Origin: Coprococcus sp. OM04-5BH | GTDB taxonomy: Bacteria > Bacillota > Clostridia > Lachnospirales > Lachnospiraceae | Reading direction: 5' to 3' | DNA length: 64,000 bases | NCBI RefSeq assembly: GCF_003482105.1 | Contig: NZ_QULM01000001.1 | Location: 124,001-188,000, forward strand | Shown here: in pieces, positions 33,755 to 44,056 of the stretch | Numbering within the stretch: the stretch's first letter is position 1 | Layout of the letters: each line of letters opens with the position of its first letter | Notes under the pieces: model-generated | The model's database searches: none | Told to the model about the DNA's origin: nothing | Seen by the model: only the letters and a program-made list of their open reading frames with translations | Program-made: the position numbers and the translations under genes

Positions 33755-36700
33755 TCAAAGCTCTGCGGCATTTATCTGCCTCTTGATCTCCGTATCATTC
33801 ACAATGAATTGCGCACGTCCGTTGAGGATATGTATATCCTCTTCCCTTGCTCCCACATCCATGCCGGTGTTATTTACCACATCCACCTTAAGATCTGAGT
33901 TGGAGCTCTGTATGTACGCAGTCTTTATTGCATTTCCAAGACCGAAGCAGCTCTTGCCCTCGGCCATTACCGTTACCGAAGCATACTCTATAAGAACCTG
34001 GGTATCGGCTCTCATTCCGCCGATGGCACAGCCCTCTGTGGATCTCATATCTATGGAAGCACTCATGTTTCTCATGCTCACATATGCTCTGGAGCCTGAA
34101 CACGTTCCTATTCCCGTCATGGACACACCACCTGTAACTATCCTTACGGAGTCGTTCTCCATACGGATATGGGCGTCATTTGCAATGGAACCTATTACTG
34201 TACCTCCCGCAACGCCAAAGAATATATCCAGATCACAGTACTCTATCCTGAGATCGGACTCGCCCTCTATGGCTCCTATGGCAACGCCGTCCTGACCTCT
34301 CATTTCTATATCGTAGCTTCCCCGGTTGATCCTGATGTTGCCACCGAGACCGGAGCCAATACATACGCCCTTCATACCATTTGCAGAGCACTTTATGGCT
34401 CCGTCCTGGTTGAAGATTATATCTCCGTGGTGCTTGTCAATACTGTTTCCTATGCCGTAGTACTTTCCTGCGTCAATGTTTATGCTTAAGCTGCCGTCTC
34501 CCTCTATGGTAAGCCTCGAGGATTCAGGAACACATATGCCACCTGAACGGAGCTCGTTGTCTCCCACAAGCAGAAGTCTTACATCGGAGTTCTCGCCTAT
34601 GTCAATACACGCCTGTCCCTTCTCACCTGCCAGGCTGGCATTGTTGAGCACCAGCGTAAGGCAGGAGCCTTCCTTCAGCTTCACAACAATATTCGACTTG
34701 AAGCCTGAGGACCCAAGTATCTCTATCTTTCTGCTGTCACAGTCTGCACCACCGCACACTATGTCGGAGTATTTGTTTATGGCAAGCTTGATAAGCGAAA
34801 ATACATTTTCGTCGGAGACATCATATATCTTCTTCTTAAACTTACCGATAGTTCCCTGCCCAAACTGGATTATTTCCTTTGTTATCCTGCTGTCTATAGC
34901 TTTTACTATGGTAGCTGACGGCTTACACGTATAGTACCCCTGGATCAGATCTGCTCCCAGATGTATAACTTCCTTAAGCTCATCTACAGTTTCAACGCCC
35001 TCTGCCAGGGCAAGTATGTCATTATCATGGGCAAATTCTATTATATCCTTAACAAAATGACGCTTCTGAAGCTCATCCTGTATATCTGCCATAAGCATTC
35101 GGTCTATCTTCACATATTTAGGCATATAACGTAGCAGATTGTTTATATTTGAATATCCCGCGCCATAATCATCTATGGCTGTATCAATGTTCATTCTCTT
35201 GTAGCGTTCCTTGAGGCTGTCAAGCTCTGCGTCATTTATCTCTGTCTCCTCAGTAAGCTCCACAACTATTCTTCCTTCATACTTCGAAAGTCTCTGTTCG
35301 AGTTTCTCTCTGTCTTCACCCTCCAGCTGGCAGCCTGATATACTGTTGACAAATATCTTGGCATCGCCGAACTGTTCAAGATTCTCATCAAGATAATCAA
35401 GAATATTAAAGAAAGTAAGCCGCTCAACATCATAAAGCCTTCCCAGTCTGTCTGCACTCTCAAGAATGGCAAGTGGCGGAAGCTTTACCTCGCCCTTAAC
35501 ATACATAAGGGCTTCGTAAGCATATATATCCCCTGTTTCTGCAGAAACAATAGGCTGAAACCTATATGCCATATTGTTATTGTCAAGGATCTCTGCCACA
35601 AGCCTGTCATTCCTTATAGCCTCATCTGTAAGTCCCGCCTCTGCCTTAAGTCTGTCAGCCAGCTTCTGTTTCTGGTTGTTCTTCTCATTTACAGTATCAT
35701 TTACAAGGTGGTCAAAGCCCGCCTTCTCAGTCACCATGGCTGTTTTGGTGTACATGAATACCGAAAGCTCATAATCCTTACCGCTATGCTTGTTTAAGAA
35801 ATCCATTCCCTTGCTTATGGATTTTTCTATATTGTGATCGTATTCCTTGTCGCTGTCTATGGCTGAACATACCAGGAACTCATCATTACACATTCTTGTA
35901 CACAAGGCTCTTGCACCTACGGCATCATTTATGACCCTGGACACCGTAACTATGGCCTCGTCGCCTTCTTTTCTGCCATATATGGCATTAACCTTCTTAA
36001 GTCCGCTTATATCCACGGCTGTTATGGCAATGCTTTTTCTCTCATATACAGCCCTCTTGACCACATGGACTCCCTGATTAAGGAAGCCTCTGTAGTTATA
36101 GAGACCTGTAAGAGCATCTCTTATCTGCTCTGCCTCATATCTGCCAAGCCTCTGTATATAACTCGCCTGTCTGTAGAATGCTTCCATGCACATCATGACA
36201 TTCTTCATCCACACCCTGTAGGAACTTCCATATACCCTTGCTTTATTGCCATAGCTTATGACAGAATATCCAAAGGTTCTGTCATTAAAATATAATGGGG
36301 TAAATATGAATGCTGCCGGCTTATCCCTCTCCTTGTCAAGCTCAGGTATCATACTGGCAGTACCGAACTTCTCGTCAAAAGAGATGCTGTTTCCGACAAA
36401 CCTGTCGGCACCACACTTTATTATTCTGTTCATGTATTTGGTATATCCGTATCTGAGGGCCTTGTCCCCGGTTACGGTCTCAAAATCTGTCCAATAACTG
36501 TTAAGACACATACTAAAGCTGTCGAAATCTCTTATCTGATATACATACTGAAAGATCACATTAAAAAAATCTCTGTAATCATCCCGGCTGATAAGCTCTT
36601 CAGTCATGTGATTAAAGCATGAGTTAACACCTGCTGACGATATATCCGTATCCCACGCCTTTCTCCTCACATCTACCATAAAGTCCCGGTTGATCTCACA

Positions 36701-37555
36701 GCCACAGCTCCTGCTTATAAATGGCTTGGCGCAGACATGAAATTCAGGCTCCGGATCACCATTTATTATGGCATCAATCAGTTCCGCCGTATATTCTCCG
36801 CACTCGTAAGCCGGTATAACCGCAGATGTCAATGGAACCGGACTCTTTCTTCCATCCTCCGTAGAATCATAGCCTACTACAGCAATATCTTCAGGTATCC
36901 TTATACCATTTGCAGACAGAAGTGAAGCAATACCTATAGCCATGCAGTCATTTGCACAGACTATGGCATCAGGAAGATTTTCTCTGTTCTTTAACAGCTC
37001 ATGCACCATATCATCACCGCTGTTATACCAGTAGGTTCCGTCATATATTCTGTTTTCGTCAACTGTAAGCCCATGATCTGTCATACTGTCCACATAGCCT
37101 GCCAGTCTCTGTCTTGAATGAATATGATTTTTTCTGCCATTCAGAAATGCAATATCTTTGTACCCATGTTCTTTAATAAGGTGTTCTACCATTCTGTATA
37201 TAGGTGTGTAGTGATCCATCATTATGCTTCTGAAATATTTGCTTTCAGCATCTATGACAACAACAGGACCCTTAAAGCTTTCTTTAATGTGTTCTTCTAT
37301 ACATTCAGCCACTCCCGGTGTCTGTATGGTATCCTTCATGACTACAACTGCGTCAAACCTGTCGTACTGTATAAGGTTATATATATTAGACTCCCCCACT
37401 TCTCTCATGGTGGATTCCTGATACTTAAGGAACATGGAGAATATGCACACATCATAATTTCTTGCAAATGCTTCTCTCAAAAATCCTTCTGTATATCTTC
37501 TCTGCGTATTCTCGTCTGCCTGAGCGAGAAGTAATGCGATTTTTTTTCTTTTCAT
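33755..37555 (-). CDS. LacI-like sensor / degenerate GGDEF / EAL / beta-solenoid protein
   Basis: The protein of 1266 residues has four parts. Residues 1-285 are a periplasmic-binding-protein-like (LacI-type) sensor without DNA-binding head, ending in SRSCGCE. Residues 286-470 are an uncharacterised linker domain. Residues 475-605 are a GGDEF domain whose active-site motif is degraded to MCNDEF (555-560), so cyclase activity is unlikely. Residues 655-890 are an EAL domain with EAL, VELTEETE, DDYGAG, KYVKID, AEGVET and QGYYTCKP all present, so c-di-GMP hydrolysis is likely. From about 940 to 1260 comes a repetitive glycine-rich beta-solenoid of roughly 20-residue rungs. No signal peptide or membrane helix is seen, so everything appears cytoplasmic. 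It is transcribed alone, downstream of the gal terminator. Confidence 0.88.
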   Translation of the reverse strand: MKRKKIALLLAQADENTQRRYTEGFLREAFARNYDVCIFSMFLKYQESTMREVGESNIYNLIQYDRFDAVVVMKDTIQTPGVAECIEEHIKESFKGPVVVIDAESKYFRSIMMDHYTPIYRMVEHLIKEHGYKDIAFLNGRKNHIHSRQRLAGYVDSMTDHGLTVDENRIYDGTYWYNSGDDMVHELLKNRENLPDAIVCANDCMAIGIASLLSANGIRIPEDIAVVGYDSTEDGRKSPVPLTSAVIPAYECGEYTAELIDAIINGDPEPEFHVCAKPFISRSCGCEINRDFMVDVRRKAWDTDISSAGVNSCFNHMTEELISRDDYRDFFNVIFQYVYQIRDFDSFSMCLNSYWTDFETVTGDKALRYGYTKYMNRIIKCGADRFVGNSISFDEKFGTASMIPELDKERDKPAAFIFTPLYFNDRTFGYSVISYGNKARVYGSSYRVWMKNVMMCMEAFYRQASYIQRLGRYEAEQIRDALTGLYNYRGFLNQGVHVVKRAVYERKSIAITAVDISGLKKVNAIYGRKEGDEAIVTVSRVINDAVGARALCTRMCNDEFLVCSAIDSDKEYDHNIEKSISKGMDFLNKHSGKDYELSVFMYTKTAMVTEKAGFDHLVNDTVNEKNNQKQKLADRLKAEAGLTDEAIRNDRLVAEILDNNNMAYRFQPIVSAETGDIYAYEALMYVKGEVKLPPLAILESADRLGRLYDVERLTFFNILDYLDENLEQFGDAKIFVNSISGCQLEGEDREKLEQRLSKYEGRIVVELTEETEINDAELDSLKERYKRMNIDTAIDDYGAGYSNINNLLRYMPKYVKIDRMLMADIQDELQKRHFVKDIIEFAHDNDILALAEGVETVDELKEVIHLGADLIQGYYTCKPSATIVKAIDSRITKEIIQFGQGTIGKFKKKIYDVSDENVFSLIKLAINKYSDIVCGGADCDSRKIEILGSSGFKSNIVVKLKEGSCLTLVLNNASLAGEKGQACIDIGENSDVRLLLVGDNELRSGGICVPESSRLTIEGDGSLSINIDAGKYYGIGNSIDKHHGDIIFNQDGAIKCSANGMKGVCIGSGLGGNIRINRGSYDIEMRGQDGVAIGAIEGESDLRIEYCDLDIFFGVAGGTVIGSIANDAHIRMENDSVRIVTGGVSMTGIGTCSGSRAYVSMRNMSASIDMRSTEGCAIGGMRADTQVLIEYASVTVMAEGKSCFGLGNAIKTAYIQSSNSDLKVDVVNNTGMDVGAREEDIHILNGRAQFIVNDTEIKRQINAAEL

Positions 37556-37613
37556 CTAGCCCTGTCCCCCCTGGTCTTGATCATCGCGATATATCCCGTA
37601 TGTATTCTACCAT

Positions 37614-37657
37614 AAAAAACAGGTCCTGCCACCAATTATTTGACCACAGGACCTGTT
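37614..37657 (-). terminator. Terminator of the gal operon
   Basis: The perfect 11-bp stem AACAGGTCCTG/CAGGACCTGTT has an 18-base loop and is followed on the minus strand by TTTTTATG. Confidence 0.92.
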
Positions 37658-37711
37658 CGGGGAACTATTTAGTTATATTTCATATATTGCTTTGTGTATA
37701 TTTTAGGCAAT

Positions 37712-38728
37712 TTAGTCTTCGTATCCGTTAGGATTCATTGTCTGCCATCTCCATGAATCCTCACACATCTCGTCTATATCGTATTTGGCCTCCCAGCCAA
37801 GCTCCTTCTTTGCAAGAGAAGCGTCTGAATAGCATGTTGATATATCGCCGGCACGTCTTGGCTTGATCTCGTATGGTACATCATGTCCACATGCCTTGCT
37901 GAATGCCTTGACAACATCGAGAACGCTGTAACCCTTTCCTGTACCAAGATTGTAGATCTTAACACCCGGATTTTCTTTGATCTTGTTAATAGCCTTAACA
38001 TGTCCTGCTGCCAGATCCACAACATGAATGTAGTCTCTTACACCTGTTCCGTCCGGTGTATCGTAGTCATCGCCGAATACACCAAGACACTTAAGCTTGC
38101 CGATGGCAACCTGAGCCACATATGGAAGAAGGTTGTTAGGGATACCCTTTGGATCCTCACCCATAAGTCCGCTCTTATGTGCTCCGATAGGATTGAAGTA
38201 ACGGAGAAGAATTACATTCCACTCAGGATCTGCTGTGTGAAGGTCTGTAAGGATCTGTTCAATCATCCACTTTGTCCAGCCGTATGGATTTGTAGGTGTT
38301 CCCTTTGGACACTCCTCTGTGATCGGGATAAATGCCGGATTTCCGTATACTGTAGCCGATGATGAAAAGATGATATTCTTACATCCGTTCTTTCTCATTG
38401 CCTCACACAGTACCAAAGTACCGTTAATGTTGTTTTTGTAGTACTCAAGCGGCTTAACTACCGACTCACCTACAGCCTTAAGACCTGCGAAATGTATAAC
38501 GCAATCAACCTGCTCCTTCTTGAATATCTCGTCCATCTTTGGAGCATCAAGAACGTCTGCCTCGTAGAATGTAAGATCCTTTCCTGTGATCTCTCTTACT
38601 CTGTCCAGAGCCTTTGCACTGGCATTATAAAGGTTATCAACAACTACTACATCATAGCCTGCATTTAAAAGCTCAACGCATGTATGACTACCGATATAAC
38701 CCGCACCACCTGTAACTAAAATCTTCAT
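37712..38728 (-). CDS. galE: UDP-glucose 4-epimerase
   Basis: GalE interconverts UDP-galactose and UDP-glucose in the Leloir pathway. The 338-residue short-chain dehydrogenase-like enzyme begins MKILVTGGAGYIGSHTCVEL (NAD-binding). It has the catalytic Ser region IIFSSSATVYG near residue 120 and the YxxxK pair in NPYGWTKWMIEQ near residue 147. An AAGGAGG site precedes the ATG. It is the last gene of galK-galT-galE. Confidence 0.97.
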   Translation of the reverse strand: MKILVTGGAGYIGSHTCVELLNAGYDVVVVDNLYNASAKALDRVREITGKDLTFYEADVLDAPKMDEIFKKEQVDCVIHFAGLKAVGESVVKPLEYYKNNINGTLVLCEAMRKNGCKNIIFSSSATVYGNPAFIPITEECPKGTPTNPYGWTKWMIEQILTDLHTADPEWNVILLRYFNPIGAHKSGLMGEDPKGIPNNLLPYVAQVAIGKLKCLGVFGDDYDTPDGTGVRDYIHVVDLAAGHVKAINKIKENPGVKIYNLGTGKGYSVLDVVKAFSKACGHDVPYEIKPRRAGDISTCYSDASLAKKELGWEAKYDIDEMCEDSWRWQTMNPNGYED

Positions 38729-38798
38729 GATATTTATCCTCCTTTTTAGGCTTTCATATAAAACTTAATACAATCTTTATAACATATAAATCCAGGCA

Positions 38799-40310
38799 TT
38801 ACCTTTCATTTACATATTCCACAAATCTTAAGAACGCTGCCTTGCCGGCTTCGTCTCTCTTATATACACCTGCACACTCAAGTATCTTTGCAAATACATC
38901 TCCGATCTCATCTCTTAAGATCTGGTGTACATTTGTCTCATCTATTCTATCATATCTGTCCTTGAATGTATCTACCCATTCCTTGTGCTTTGCTATATTC
39001 TCATTTGCAGAGATATCCTTGCCGGAAACCAGAGCGTCCGCCAGCTCTGCCATCTCGCCCTTAAGTCTTGCAGGAAGCACTGCCAGCCCCATTACCTCGA
39101 TAAGTCCGATATTTTCTTTCTTGATGTTGTGGTACTGCTCCCATGGATGGTAGAGTCCCATTGGGTGTTCCGGTGTTGTGATGTTATTTCTAAGGACCAG
39201 ATCCATCTCATATCTGCCGTCTCTCATTCTTGCAATAGGTGTGATGGTGTTGTGTGGCTCACCATCTGTCTCGGCATATATGTATGCTGCCTCGTCGGTG
39301 TAGCCTCTCCACGCCTTGAGTATCTTGTCTGACAGATCAATGATCCTATTCTTGTCTGTGCCGTCAAGTCTTATTACTGACATAGGCCATTTTACTATTC
39401 CTGCTTCCACATCCTCGTAACCCTTGAAGCTTATCTTAGTCTCCACCGGTGCCTTTGTCATGGCAAATGTATAATTGCCGCCCTGGAAGTGGTCATGGGA
39501 AAGGATTGAGCCGCCCACTATAGGCAGATCAGCGTTTGATCCCAGGAAGTAGTGCGGGAACTGGCTTACAAATGAGAACAGCTTCTCAAAGGTTGCCCTC
39601 TCTATCTTCATAGGTACATGTTCGCCATTAAACACAATACAGTGCTCATTGTAATATACATATGGTGAATACTGGAAGCCCCACTTATTTCCGTTTATCT
39701 CTATAGGGATTATCCTGTGGTTTTGTCTTGCAGGATGATTTATCCTTCCGGCATAGCCCTCGTTCTCTATACAGAGCTGGCACTTAGGATATGATGAGCC
39801 TCCCATAGTCTTGGCAAGAGCGATCATCTTAGGATCCTTCTCAGGCTTTGAAAGGTTGATGGTTATATCAATGTCACCGTACTCAGTGTTCTTGACCCAC
39901 TTGATATCCTTCTTCACCCTGTAGGTTCTTATATAATCTGTTGCCCTGCTGAAAGCGTAGTAGAAGTCTGTAGCTTCCTTTGGTGATACTGCGTACTTCT
40001 CACGGAATTTCTTCACAACATCTCCCGGCATAGGAACCATTGTGCTCATTACCTTAGTGTCAAACAAATCCCTTAAGACTACTGAGTCCTCCTCAATAAG
40101 CCCCTTCTCCACTGCGTAATCAAGTATTCCCTTAAGGACTTCCTCAAGCTCCTCGGGAGTCTCTATCTTTTCTACCTCTCCGGGCTCTGTGTAGTCGTCC
40201 TTCTTTAATATCTCAAGTATCCTGTTTGTCACATATATCCTGTCGTATTCTGTAATAAGCTCATGGGCAATACCATACTCCACAAGCTGCTTTATATTCT
40301 TATCTATCAT
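38799..40310 (-). CDS. galT: UDP-glucose-hexose-1-phosphate uridylyltransferase (class II GalT)
   Basis: GalT exchanges galactose 1-phosphate for glucose 1-phosphate on UDP. The 503-residue protein is the Gram-positive class II type, with CQLCIENEGYAGRINHPARQ near residue 195 and SHDHFQGGNYTFAM near residue 280 (the catalytic H-x-H-x-Q variant). I start it at ATG 40310, which has AGGTGG 8 bases upstream and fits the family start. A longer frame begins at 40364 without a clear ribosome site. It lies 71 bases after galK. Confidence 0.94.
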   Translation of the reverse strand: MIDKNIKQLVEYGIAHELITEYDRIYVTNRILEILKKDDYTEPGEVEKIETPEELEEVLKGILDYAVEKGLIEEDSVVLRDLFDTKVMSTMVPMPGDVVKKFREKYAVSPKEATDFYYAFSRATDYIRTYRVKKDIKWVKNTEYGDIDITINLSKPEKDPKMIALAKTMGGSSYPKCQLCIENEGYAGRINHPARQNHRIIPIEINGNKWGFQYSPYVYYNEHCIVFNGEHVPMKIERATFEKLFSFVSQFPHYFLGSNADLPIVGGSILSHDHFQGGNYTFAMTKAPVETKISFKGYEDVEAGIVKWPMSVIRLDGTDKNRIIDLSDKILKAWRGYTDEAAYIYAETDGEPHNTITPIARMRDGRYEMDLVLRNNITTPEHPMGLYHPWEQYHNIKKENIGLIEVMGLAVLPARLKGEMAELADALVSGKDISANENIAKHKEWVDTFKDRYDRIDETNVHQILRDEIGDVFAKILECAGVYKRDEAGKAAFLRFVEYVNER

Positions 40311-40381
40311 AGCTGTCACCACCTGATCAATTTTTGGCACGACTTGCGTGCTTTTCTTTTTCATATGTCATTTGACACTTT

Positions 40382-41662
40382 TTACATTACCTTTATTCCA
40401 CCATAAGGTCTTACCTTTAATACATGGCAGCTACCCTCACCGAAGATCTTCTCAATGCTGCTCTTGTAATCTGCAACGGCTGCGTTCTTCACAAATGCCT
40501 GTATTGTTCCTGCAAATCCACCGCCGTGCACTCTGCACACACCATTTTCCCCGAGGAAATACTCTGAAAATCCAAGGGCAACTGTTACATTCTGTGTGTG
40601 GACATCCTTTGTACTGTAGATGTTCTGGAGAAGCTTGCTTGATGAGTCTCCACTTCTCTTTATCACATCAAGGAAATGATCAAATTCGCCTGCTTCAAGA
40701 GCTGTGACGCCCTCTGCCACTCTGGCCTGCTCTGTGTAGTAGTGAAGAGCTCTCAATACTGCCCTGTCGCTTAACTTCTCTCTTAAGGCAGGCACTGCTG
40801 CAATAAACTCTTCCGGGGTAACTCTGCTTAAAAGCTCCTTGCCGAAGTACTCTGCAACCTGTTTCATCTCAACCGGAATTGCAGCATAATCGTCTGTAAG
40901 GTCTGCATGGCTACCCTTTGTATCTACGATACATAAGCTGTACTGGTGTGCCTCGAAGTCACATGGCACCTGCCTGATAACAGGATTTTCCTTTTCATAG
41001 AAATTGATGTATATAAGTCCGCCTACTGCACAAGCCATCTGATCCATAAGTCCACATGGCTTGCCGAAGTAGTAATTCTCCGCATACTGTCCGATCTTGG
41101 CAATGTCTACTGACGAAACCTTCATGTCGTTATAGAGACCTGAAAGGATTGTTCCTATAAGGCTTTCAAAGGCTGCTGATGACGACATTCCTGCTCCCAT
41201 CAGTACGTCGCTTGTGATAAATGCTGTAAATCCGCCTATCTCATGGCCGTCTCTCTTAATTCCCGCAGCCACACCCTTGATAAGAGCTGTTGTTGTTCCT
41301 TCTTCTTCAGGCTTCTTGTCGATATCTGTTACGTCGATCACTTCTTCCGGCATATTGTCTGATACAAGTCTGATGGTATTATCTGTTTCAGGTGATACTA
41401 CCGCGATGGCATCAAGGTTTATTGATGTGGCAAGCACCTGACCGTTCTGGTGGTCTGTATGGTTTCCGCACACCTCGCTTCTTCCCGGTGCACTGAATAT
41501 GACTACCGGCTTATCTCCGTACAATTCTTTAAATCTGTCTAATGCCTTGATGTATCTCTCTCTGTTGTACGGTACTCTTTTCTCATCCACGTAGATTTCT
41601 TTAAGTCTCTGGTCATGTAAACCCTCTGCAAATTCTTTCTTTAATTCTTCAATACTTTTCAT
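40382..41662 (-). CDS. galK: Galactokinase
   Basis: GalK phosphorylates galactose at C1 with ATP. The 426-residue GHMP kinase shows the galactose signature SAPGRSEVCGNHTDHQNGQV (residues 55-74), the phosphate loop MGAGMSSSAAFESLIG near residue 155 and the C-terminal RVHGGGFAGTIQAFV. Family members average about 390 residues, so it is slightly long at the N-terminus. It is the first gene of the gal operon, transcribed away from an AraC-type regulator. Confidence 0.96.
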   Translation of the reverse strand: MKSIEELKKEFAEGLHDQRLKEIYVDEKRVPYNRERYIKALDRFKELYGDKPVVIFSAPGRSEVCGNHTDHQNGQVLATSINLDAIAVVSPETDNTIRLVSDNMPEEVIDVTDIDKKPEEEGTTTALIKGVAAGIKRDGHEIGGFTAFITSDVLMGAGMSSSAAFESLIGTILSGLYNDMKVSSVDIAKIGQYAENYYFGKPCGLMDQMACAVGGLIYINFYEKENPVIRQVPCDFEAHQYSLCIVDTKGSHADLTDDYAAIPVEMKQVAEYFGKELLSRVTPEEFIAAVPALREKLSDRAVLRALHYYTEQARVAEGVTALEAGEFDHFLDVIKRSGDSSSKLLQNIYSTKDVHTQNVTVALGFSEYFLGENGVCRVHGGGFAGTIQAFVKNAAVADYKSSIEKIFGEGSCHVLKVRPYGGIKVM

Positions 41663-41878
41663 AAAACCTTCTCCTGTCTGTTATTTTATTTCCCGGTTGC
41701 TTCAATGTCCTTTTTTTGTTGCCTGCATTTGCGCCTTTCTATCGTTGCGCAGTTTGCATTCCCTGTAATATATAAGATATTTTACACTATAATATTGATT
41801 ATTGAAATGATATGTCGTAGTATATGTATGTCCATTTGTTAGATTTGTCAGTGATGTTATATATAAAGATGTTGATAA

Positions 41879-42097
41879 GGATACACATATAATATAACGC
41901 CGGCCTTGTTCGTTTTCCTATTCGGTTCGACCAGCTTATTAACCGGCAGCCGCCCAAACTCGTCGGAGTGATATGTAATATTATTATTTTATTGATTATG
42001 TCTCCGACTCAAACATGGGCTTTGTGCCGGTAGCAAGGTCAAACCTCATAACGAAAAACTTCACTATGGCTCGGACTTTTATATTATATGTGTATCC
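41879..42097. repeat. Palindromic repeat family 1, copy B (between galK and the AraC gene)
   Basis: The element is 219 bp long. Outer arms GGATACACATATAATATAA (41879-41897) and TTATATTATATGTGTATCC (42079-42097) are perfectly complementary over 19 bp. The conserved inner blocks match copies A and C. The tip is TCGGAG-N-CTCCGA around an AT-rich insert. It fills most of the 532-base gap between galK and the regulator. The rest of that gap holds an AT-rich galK upstream region in which I cannot fix a promoter. Confidence 0.9.
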
Positions 42098-42194
42098 AAT
42101 GAACAACTTCTAAATAAAAAAGATAAATTTTCCACAGATTATGTCTGTGGTCTGTGTTTAAAGCCAACTACTTTTAAAATATCGGGAGGTGCCT

Positions 42195-43085
42195 ATGGAG
42201 AAGAAAATTGTTATGGAGTTTCCTACGGAGAGCAGCACGGATCTGTATCTGAATGTGTTCGGTCATTCGGTGACGGAGCCGTTACACAAGGCGGGGCCTT
42301 CTGTGAAGTCCTTCTATCTGGTACATTTTGTCGTGGATGGGGAAGGTGATTTCTACACCAATAACCTTAATTTTCATCTTAAGAAGGGGCAAGGGTTCCT
42401 TATTGAGCCTGATATTCCTGCCACATATATATCGGATAAGGACAAGCCCTGGTCTTATGTGTGGGTAGGCTTCTCCGGAAGAAAAGCCGGGAAGATACTC
42501 CACGATATCGGGTTATCCTCGGACGAACCGATATTTACCTGTAACGAGGGAGAGCGTCTGAAGAAATATGTATTTGACATGTTAAATCATAATACATCAG
42601 ATAAAGGAGACAGCTACAGGCTTATGGCAATGCTGTATCTGTTCCTGTCCACCCTGGCAACAGCCCAGAAGGACAAGATCGAGCCGCCATCTGGAAATAT
42701 GTATGTGAACCACGCTATCTCATACATACAAAACCACTACAGCATGCCCCTTAAGGTAGAGGAAATATCGGACTATGTAGGAATCAACCGAAGTTATTTT
42801 TCCGACCTGTTTAAGCAGTACACAGGAATGAGCCCTATAAGCTACATTCAGAATTTCAGGATAACCAAGGCTGAACATCTGCTGACCATTACGGATTTTT
42901 CCGTTGAAAGTATTGCCCTGTCCTGCGGCTATCAGTCTGCAGAGGCTTTCCACAAGATATTCAGGAAGGAAACCGGCATGTCCCCAAAAACCTACAGGGA
43001 AAGCAAGCGTAAGCGTACCCTTTCAAGCCAACAGGCAATGAAGGATACCCCGCCGGAATATATACTTCCCGATGATGAGTTATAA
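42195..43085 (+). CDS. AraC-family transcriptional regulator (possible gal regulator)
   Basis: This 296-residue protein has an N-terminal cupin-like sugar-sensing domain (residues 15-140, with YLVHFVVDGEGDFYTNN and PWSYVWVGFSG). The C-terminal AraC double helix-turn-helix covers about residues 175-275 (VEEISDYVGINRSYFSDLFK, then VESIALSCGYQSAEAFHKIF and GMSPKTYRE). ATG 42195 follows GGGAGG by 5 bases. It is divergent from galKTE, so a role in galactoside control is plausible but unproven. Confidence 0.9.
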   Translation: MEKKIVMEFPTESSTDLYLNVFGHSVTEPLHKAGPSVKSFYLVHFVVDGEGDFYTNNLNFHLKKGQGFLIEPDIPATYISDKDKPWSYVWVGFSGRKAGKILHDIGLSSDEPIFTCNEGERLKKYVFDMLNHNTSDKGDSYRLMAMLYLFLSTLATAQKDKIEPPSGNMYVNHAISYIQNHYSMPLKVEEISDYVGINRSYFSDLFKQYTGMSPISYIQNFRITKAEHLLTITDFSVESIALSCGYQSAEAFHKIFRKETGMSPKTYRESKRKRTLSSQQAMKDTPPEYILPDDEL

Positions 43086-43118
43086 GATAGTAGCAGCAAT
43101 AATAATGATAACAGCGAT

Positions 43119-43188
43119 AAAGCCCCTTGCAGCTCACCGGGCGTGCTCATAATGAGCACCTCCGATCTCCGCAAGGGGCTTTTATATT
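43119..43188 (+). terminator. Terminator after the AraC gene
   Basis: The stem AAAGCCCCTTGC/GCAAGGGGCTTT encloses an inner palindrome GTGCTCATAATGAGCAC and is followed by TTATATTTTT. It may also work weakly for the convergent ABC operon. Confidence 0.85.
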
Positions 43189-43312
43189 TTTACGTTAATC
43201 CATCTATCAGACCTCGTGTACAGATTTTATCAGTTTTGTACCGAAGTTTACTACTATGTCATTTTTAAGCCTGATAGTTTGTTTTAGTTTTATTATGACT
43301 TCTGTTTTAATT

Positions 43313-44056
43313 TTACCTTACCTTTGAAAGGAACTCTTTAAGTCTCTCGTTCTTAGGATTTTCGAAGAACTCCTCCGGAGCACTGTCTTCACGGATATTT
43401 CCCTGATCTATGAAGATTACTCTGCTGGCAACATCCCTTGCAAATCCCATCTCGTGAGTTACAACTATCATGGTCATTCCGTCTCTTGCCAGTTCCCTCA
43501 TTATCTCAAGAACTTCTCCAACCATCTCCGGATCCAGAGCTGACGTAGGTTCATCAAAAAGTATAACATCCGGGTTCATTGCCATAGTTCTTGCTATGGC
43601 GATACGCTGCTTCTGTCCACCTGAAAGGCTGTCCGGATATGCCTCTGCCTTTTCAAGAAGTCCGACTCTCTTAAGAAGCTCCATTGCTCTGTTCTTGCTG
43701 TCCTCGGCACTTACACCCTTAAGCTTCATAGGTGCCAGCATAATATTCTGGAGCACCGTCTTGTTAGGGAACAGGTTGAACTGCTGGAATACCATACCGA
43801 TCTTCTGTCTGACTTTATTTACATTTGTCTTCTTATCAAGGATATCTGTACCCTCAAATACAATCTCGCCTGCCTCAGGTCTCTCAAGCTTGTTCAGAGA
43901 GCGGAGGAAGGTTGATTTTCCACATCCTGACGGTCCTACAATGGCGATAACCTCACCCTTTTTAATAGTTGTGTTAATTCCGTCAAGGACAACATGGTCA
44001 CCATAGGATTTCTTAAGATTTTTTATCTCTATTAAAACTTCACCATTATTTTGCAC
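43313..44056 (-). CDS. Polar amino acid ABC transporter ATP-binding protein
   Basis: This 247-residue GlnQ/HisP-type ATPase has Walker [10 protein letters not shown] near residue 41, the Q-loop [16 protein letters not shown], signature [13 protein letters not shown], Walker [21 protein letters not shown] and switch THEMGFAR. It starts with GTG at 44056, behind AAGGAGG by 10 bases, and overlaps the end of the SBP-permease gene by 11 bases. The two form one transporter for a polar amino acid such as glutamine or cystine. Confidence 0.93.
   Translation of the reverse strand: MQNNGEVLIEIKNLKKSYGDHVVLDGINTTIKKGEVIAIVGPSGCGKSTFLRSLNKLERPEAGEIVFEGTDILDKKTNVNKVRQKIGMVFQQFNLFPNKTVLQNIMLAPMKLKGVSAEDSKNRAMELLKRVGLLEKAEAYPDSLSGGQKQRIAIARTMAMNPDVILFDEPTSALDPEMVGEVLEIMRELARDGMTMIVVTHEMGFARDVASRVIFIDQGNIREDSAPEEFFENPKNERLKEFLSKVR

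Noticed and set aside
33729..34295. Plus-strand open frame of 188 codons
   Set aside because: It is antisense to the repetitive beta-solenoid coding region, whose codon pattern leaves the other strand open.
43470..44006. Plus-strand open frame of 178 codons
   Set aside because: Shadow of the amino acid ABC ATPase gene on the minus strand.
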